Positions 31,557 to 35,751 of a stretch of 35,751 nucleotides of DNA are shown here, piece by piece (within the stretch, counting starts at the first letter, position 1; each line of letters opens with the position of its first letter). The notes beneath the pieces were generated by a model. It worked only from the letters and a program-made list of their open reading frames with translations, was not told where the DNA came from and did no database searches. The stretch spans positions 1 through 35,751 of the forward strand of contig JAVKOQ010000459.1 in NCBI GenBank assembly GCA_031835245.1, read 5' to 3'. The position numbers and the translations under genes were made by a program. The DNA is from Balamuthia mandrillaris. Lineage: Eukaryota; Discosea; Longamoebia; Balamuthiidae.

Positions 31557-32713
31557 ATACAAACCCAAGCCGCCAGAGTAAAGCCGAGGCTTGGAGGAAG
31601 CACCTTGCAGCTGTAACCGTTGAGCCACCACGTCCAGTGGCACCCAGATAAAACCAGCAATCATCTCCGCGATACCGCCAGCAGCAAATGTAGCTCCTGC
31701 CTCTGTTACATATACGCAACAGTACAAGGAGAAGAACTTGAAGTAAGTAAGGAGTTCAGGGAGAGAGAGAGGGAGAGAGAGACACACCCAACAAATGAGC
31801 ATGAGGGTACAAGGAGGGCCACCGCTCCATCAACCGCTCTTGCAGTTGTTTAAACTTTTGCTTGTTAATCTCGTAGCTGCTGTAAAACACCAGCTGGGTG
31901 GGCACATGGCCTGCCGTCGACGTCAAGAACCCATTCCACAACGCTATTTGTGGTGTTGCAAGAACGTCCAATGAGCGACAGAAGAAGAAGAAGAAGAAGA
32001 AGAAGAAGAAGAAGAAGAAGAAGAAGAAGAAGAAGAAGCAGAAGAAGAAGAAGAAGAAGAAGAAGAAGAAGAACAAGAAGAAGAACAAGAAGAAGAAGAA
32101 GAACAACAACAACAAGAAGAAGAACAAGAAGAAGAACAAGAACAAGAACAAGAACAAGAACAAGAACAAGAACAAGAACAAGAACAAGAACAAGAAGAAC
32201 AAGAAAGACAAGAAAGACAAGGAGTGCCTCACCTCTGATGCCTTCCTGTTTGACAATGGTCCGCAACGCGTCATACGTTCCGCTGTAATGAGGCAACAGG
32301 CCGGTTGAACCCTTTTTTTTTTTGTTGAAGTTCAAAAAAAACCGTTAGAAGAGGGTCAGCCTTCTTTTCTTTCAACACATTCAGCAAAAACGTTTCGAAA
32401 CGAAACAAACCGGAGATTGGACTTGAAGCCGTGTGTTTATGAGGTGAAGACTGAACACAAGGGAGAAACGAAAGGTAAGCTTTCAGCACATGCCGGCATG
32501 AGGAAAGAAGATGCTGAGGAAGAAGTAAGATCTGAATACGCACGGATAGTTGAAACTGCCGTCCAACACAAAGTCAAAGACAGTGATCCAGAAAAAGAAC
32601 TTGGTGGAGTTGATGTTCTCCCACCCGATGGCATGCGGTCCCGTCACCCCTCCTCCGCTCGCTTTGTTGGCATTGTTGCCACCTCCTCCCGTGGAGGACG
32701 ACGTAGTGGCCAT
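30768..32713 (-). CDS. SLC25A44-like mitochondrial carrier (428 aa)
   Basis: Six exons join in phase: 32713-32544, 32450-32411, 32311-32233, 31943-31788, 31702-31565 and 31471-30768. Three carrier repeats are visible. Repeat 1: IGWENINSTKFFFW, then YPLHLINTRLQVQ and YSGTYDALRTIVKQEGIRGA. Repeat 2: FAAGGIAEMIAGFIWVPLDV with VAQRLQLQ, then FTKIIQSEGVRGLYYGY. Repeat 3: NPLDVAKTRLQVD and ALRTMVREEGLTVLSRGL. The IGWE start and the degenerate first signature resemble human SLC25A44, which carries branched-chain amino acids into mitochondria. The second repeat keeps the PLDV signature. A Ser-rich and a Pro-rich insertion make it longer than the human protein of 314 residues. Substrate is inferred from family only. 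The gene ends 95 bp from the 3' end of the neighbouring plus-strand gene. Confidence 0.85.
31497..31552 (-). repeat. CT microsatellite in intron 5 of the carrier gene
   Basis: GA/GATA units on the plus strand, CT in the gene sense, between exons 5 and 6. Confidence 0.85.
31981..32215 (-). repeat. Long TTC/TTG microsatellite in intron 3 of the carrier gene
   Basis: GAA and GAACAA units on the plus strand fill most of the intron 31944-32232. Sense to the gene it is TTC/TTG. Homopolymer Lys, Arg or Leu frames over it are artefacts. Confidence 0.95.
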
Positions 32714-33077
32714 TCACCCCAAACAAATACGTTGGAGTTTGTTGGCGTTCCCTTTAGCCGCTCTCTCTCTCTCTCTCGCACACAGCGCCACCGCGCACAC
32801 GAGCTCTCCGTCGCTACAGAGCCCAGTTTAAGGTGGGCATCTAAAGGTGGGTTAACCTCTTCCTCGAAAAAAAAAAAGAACGGGGGAGGGAGGATATGGC
32901 AGAGGGCGGAGGCCGATGGGCCACGGGAATAGGTCCCTGCACACCTTGTCATGACTGCAAGAGAAATAGAACCACCAAAGAGAGAGAGAGAGAGAGGGAG
33001 AGAGAGAGAGAGAATATTCGTTGAACATTGTCCTCCTTTTCATAACAACAGGACAGAGAGATCAAGAGACAGGTCTG

Positions 33078-33114
<37 letters not shown>

Positions 33115-33183
33115 GAACCGAAAAAGAGAATTGCTGGAGAAAGAGAAGGAGTGGAGGGAGGGAGGGAGAGGGAGGGAGAGGGG

Positions 33184-33220
<37 letters not shown>

Positions 33221-33463
33221 GAGGGGAAAAAAGGGAAGTACGGAGTTTACCAAAAGGAACGAAGTAGACACGAAAAATCGGCGTATCAGACGATAACGGA
33301 CCACGGAGTTGAAACAACGGAGAAATTGCGGTTGGCTCCCACCAAACAACCAAAACTCCACTCCAATAGAAGCAAACAAAGGCCGCTAGTTCTTTTCAGG
33401 AGCTACTATAAATACCTCTTCATTTGTGCTTTCCAACAGTCTTATTCTACAGCAACAACAAAC
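32714..33463. other. Divergent promoter region with GA-rich repeats
   Basis: The 750-bp gap lies between the divergent starts of the carrier (32713, minus) and the PB1 gene (33464, plus). Three GA-rich microsatellite blocks lie at about 32983-33013, 33080-33111 and 33150-33216. The plus strand frame stays open through them into the PB1 gene, but the Arg/Glu repeat translation is not credible as protein. A TATAAATA box lies at 33408-33415, about 50 bp before the ATG. Confidence 0.5.
32983..33216. repeat. GA-rich microsatellite blocks before the PB1-NYN gene
   Basis: Runs of GA with GGGA interruptions. Here the purine strand is the coding strand of the plus gene, opposite to the intronic repeats of this window. 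Confidence 0.85.
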
Positions 33464-34669
33464 ATGCTACAACCACACTGTTACTCACTTGACGGAGGAA
33501 TGGAGTACGAGGTAAAAGTCTACTGTGGAGAGGAAATAAGAAGGCTGAGCTTACCCTTGGCCCAGGTCTCTTCTTTCAATGGCCTGCGGGAAGCACTCTC
33601 GAACCTGTTCCCCCGATTTGCCCAAAAGAAAGAGGAAGTGCTCGAGCAGGCAGAACCAAGCCCATTTGTCATCAAGTACAAAGACGAGGAAGGCGATCAA
33701 GTTGTGCTGGACAGCGACACAGAAATTGCCAAGATACTGACCAGAAGGCTCCCTCTCGTAGAAAAGCTCTTGGCAGAACAACAGCAGACGCCGCTTGACC
33801 TCGCTTCCGATCGAGTACCTGGAGGCCCTGTTCTGCTCCACCTCTTCCTGGCGCCAGTGCTGAGCCAGGAAGGTTCAAGCGCCAGCTCTAGCGAGATGGC
33901 CCCTGCTGAAGAGAAGCGGAAGAAGAGAAAGGAGAAACAGACAGGCGAGAAGAGGAAAAGGCTAACTCCAGAAGAGAGGCAACAAAGGAAGGAAGAGCGA
34001 TGGAAGCTCAAACAGGAGAGAATGGAAAAACGGCAGAGAAGGAAGGAGGAAAGAAAGCAAACGGCATCGGGAAGAAAAGTCAAGGGGCATCATGAAAGAG
34101 AATACCAGCGACAACAAGCCAACCTCATCAGCATTGATGTCGATCTTGGAGTAGAGGCGTGGCCCACAGACTCTGCTCACTTGTTCTTGGATGGCAACAA
34201 CATGATGTTCCTCACCTCCGCGTTGAGGAAGATGAGTTTGGGTTCCCAGAGAGGCGGCGCCGAGCAGTCGATCCTGCGGATGGCAACCTCCTTCACAGAG
34301 GTCATCAGTTCAATGGTAACGTCATTGCAAACTGTGGTCGTTTTCGACCAAGTCTCCACACAGACGGAAAGGGATGGCCTGGTGGATAGCAACTCGACTC
34401 AGTGGGAAGAGCTTGCGGTGCAGCCTTGGGAAGGAAAGAAGGTGGTGTGCGTAGGAGCGAGACCAAAGTGGAGAAGCAGCGACGATTGGCTGGTAGAATT
34501 CGCAGAGAAGAACCCTAGTGTTGCCCAGAATGCTATCTTTGTCACCTCAGACAGGGAGTTAGGGGTGAGGCTAACCGCGCTTGGAGGTCGTATCCTGAAA
34601 CCGAAGTTGTGGACCAACTTGGCGGAGAAGCTTATCGCAGGCGAGCATCCTGCAAAGCAAGTGCATTAA
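33464..34669 (+). CDS. PB1 domain plus NYN/YacP-like PIN-fold nuclease (401 aa, intronless)
   Basis: The ATG at 33464 is preceded by ACAACAAAC and follows a TATA-like box, so it is favoured over the open frame upstream. Residues 10-130 form a PB1 domain: YEVKVYCGEEIRRLSLPL, FVIKYKDEEGDQVVLDSDTE (the acidic OPCA-type loop). A basic Glu/Lys/Arg coiled stretch follows (about 145-215). The C-terminal half reads LFLDGNNMMFLTSALRKMSL, VVVFDQVSTQTERDG, SSDDWLVEFAE and IFVTSDRELGVRLTALGGRI. This is the NYN/YacP-type PIN-like order, with Asp residues in DGNN, FD, DD and SDRE positions that would bind metal. An RNase whose partner is chosen by PB1 pairing is the likely role. No intron is needed, unlike nearly all neighbours. 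Confidence 0.75.
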   Translation: MLQPHCYSLDGGMEYEVKVYCGEEIRRLSLPLAQVSSFNGLREALSNLFPRFAQKKEEVLEQAEPSPFVIKYKDEEGDQVVLDSDTEIAKILTRRLPLVEKLLAEQQQTPLDLASDRVPGGPVLLHLFLAPVLSQEGSSASSSEMAPAEEKRKKRKEKQTGEKRKRLTPEERQQRKEERWKLKQERMEKRQRRKEERKQTASGRKVKGHHEREYQRQQANLISIDVDLGVEAWPTDSAHLFLDGNNMMFLTSALRKMSLGSQRGGAEQSILRMATSFTEVISSMVTSLQTVVVFDQVSTQTERDGLVDSNSTQWEELAVQPWEGKKVVCVGARPKWRSSDDWLVEFAEKNPSVAQNAIFVTSDRELGVRLTALGGRILKPKLWTNLAEKLIAGEHPAKQVH

Positions 34670-35175
34670 AGAAATAAAAAATGGCAAAAGCCAGGTTGCA
34701 GTGTAAGCACCACACATGGTTTCCCAGTCTCTCGCCATTTTTTGCTTTTTCAACAAGCTGCGCGAAGTATCCACTCCTCCTCCTCCTCTTGTTCTAGGTA
34801 ACCTTGTTGCCCAGAAAAAACAGAGGAAGAGCCTAATCCCGAAGCTCCTTTTGCAGGTTTTACCTTGCCTTAAAAGGTTTATAGGGCGCCCTTTCGTTTG
34901 AATCGTACAATGGGAACAACACGCAGGAAGTTTTGGCCTCCCTTTCTAAGTAACAGAACAGCCCAATAAAACGAAACTCTCAGATCACGGCCGAAGCAAC
35001 GACTCGTCCTCTCCTTATTTTTTTTTGAAACAGAGAAAGTTCAGTCCAAGCAGAATAGGAGAGCCCTTGGAAGACGTTTCCAAGCGCTTACTCCTACCTT
35101 CTCATGTTGGGTTGCTTTGTCTTTTCATCTATTTCAAAACTGACAACAAGGACCGCACCCACGTTTCCGCACAGA
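34670..35175. other. Intergenic region, no gene seen
   Basis: This gap holds the 3' UTR of the PB1-NYN gene and the upstream part of the next gene. AAATAAAAAATGGC near 34672 has its reverse complement GCCATTTTTT at 34735, a weak 10-bp inverted repeat. An AATAAA lies at 34966. Short open frames here have no recognisable features. Confidence 0.4.
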
Positions 35176-35679
35176 ATGAGAACCGAAGGAACGACTTGCA
35201 TTATTCCAATGAGTTCGTCGCTTGACGAAGCAAGAAATGAGGGTTATTTGAGAAGAAAGGGTGCTCTCGCAGACTCCCCTGAAAACGAACGGGTCCCAGG
35301 CCGGATGGCACGTTATCACAGGGCCGCAAGCACCCCCGACCTTCAAGTGATGGAACAGCAACCTTCCCTTAATGAACGGTTATCCCTAATGCTCTCCTTT
35401 ACACACTTCACTCCCTCAAACGAGGACGCGGAGGAAGAAGATGAAGAACCAGAAAAATGGATAGGGGTCTCTTCCTTTGCCTCTCCCGCTGCAACGATGG
35501 AGGTCGCGGAAGAATGTCGAAACCAAGGCCTGGCAACTCATCCACCATTCCTCTCCAATGCCGCACTATTATCAGACGCTGTCTTATTCCACTCCCTGGA
35601 CTCGGACATTGAGCTTGAAGGCCTTGATTCACCACTCTCTCAAAACCATCCGGAGGAGGAACAGGTTCTCTCAGGGAGG
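35176..35679 (+). CDS. First visible exon of an acidic unrecognised protein (partial)
   Basis: A frame from the ATG at 35176 runs to a donor-like site (GGGAGG then GTATTT) at 35680, giving 168 codons in phase 0. An alternative start is the ATG at 35209. The translation has EGYLRRKGALADSPENERVP, RAASTPDLQVMEQQ and acidic stretches (EDAEEEDEEPEKW, HPEEEQVL). RAASTPDL looks like a basophilic kinase/14-3-3 type site. An acceptor-like CCGCACAG lies just before the ATG, so an upstream exon is possible. The rest lies beyond the window. No domain is recognised. Confidence 0.45.
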
Positions 35680-35751
35680 GTATTTTATTTTCCTCTGCCG
35701 CATGTTTTCTCATGTGCATAACTCATGTTTGCTTTCGTAACTCCAAACTAC

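Noticed and set aside
31898-32308. Lys/Asn- and Arg/Thr-rich frames
   Set aside because: They are translations of the intronic GAA/CAA repeat of the carrier gene.
32951-33463. Upstream extension of the PB1-NYN frame
   Set aside because: It is open only because GA repeats encode Arg/Glu; the ATG at 33464 after a TATA-like box is a better start.
34716-34901. 61-codon plus-strand frame
   Set aside because: No domain, no splice support, and it lies in likely UTR sequence.

Overview
This window looks like nuclear DNA of a free-living protist, most likely an amoebozoan of the Acanthamoeba/Balamuthia kind. That placement is inference from gene content and structure; no species marker such as an rRNA gene is present. 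The support is: many short GT-AG introns (about 45-150 bp), compact genes on alternating strands, a receptor kinase with true tyrosine-kinase motifs, a CH-RhoGEF-ArfGAP giant, an ALG9 glycosyltransferase, a mitochondrial carrier and a selenoprotein. Microsatellites of the CT and TTC/TTG type are everywhere, mostly inside introns.

Layout, left to right: the 5' end of a minus-strand acidic protein (1-168); a plus-strand secreted Cys-rich membrane protein (304-1282); a 10-exon minus-strand gene for a 1728-residue CH-IQ-RhoGEF-PH-PH-ArfGAP-PH protein (1772-7742); a 10-exon plus-strand BTB-BACK-SPRY gene (8377-10867); a 5'-truncated LINE on the minus strand (about 10990-12870); an SH3/coiled-coil gene (13109-13918); a 13-exon minus-strand receptor tyrosine kinase (14418-18139); a relic copy of the start of the SPFH gene (18659-18780); an FG-GAP type I membrane protein (19307-20959); two opposed pieces of a Crypton-type tyrosine recombinase (21760-22559); an SPFH/band-7 gene (22858-23804); ALG9 (24125-26453, minus); a selenoprotein W gene with an in-frame TGA and a candidate SECIS (26596-27090); an HSF2BP-like armadillo/coiled-coil gene (27231-29483, minus); an unrecognised 225-residue protein with a weak AlaX-like stretch (29750-30672); an SLC25A44-like mitochondrial carrier (30768-32713, minus); a PB1 plus NYN/PIN-like nuclease fusion (33464-34669); and the first exon of a further gene (35176-35679).

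The genes do not form one pathway. Several belong to signalling and cytoskeleton (RhoGEF/ArfGAP, receptor kinase, SH3 protein, PB1 protein, BTB protein); others are housekeeping (ALG9 in the ER, SLC25A44-like in mitochondria, selenoprotein W in redox). Exon joins were worked out by hand from splice consensus and reading-frame phase. In the well-supported genes every junction keeps phase and every total is divisible by three. No transcript data were available.

The most notable items are the selenoprotein W gene, in which the redox Cys codon is split by an intron and the Sec codon would be read as a stop by standard gene callers; the PB1-NYN fusion; the HSF2BP-like gene with an inferred 5-nt microexon; and the strand bias of pyrimidine microsatellites in introns.
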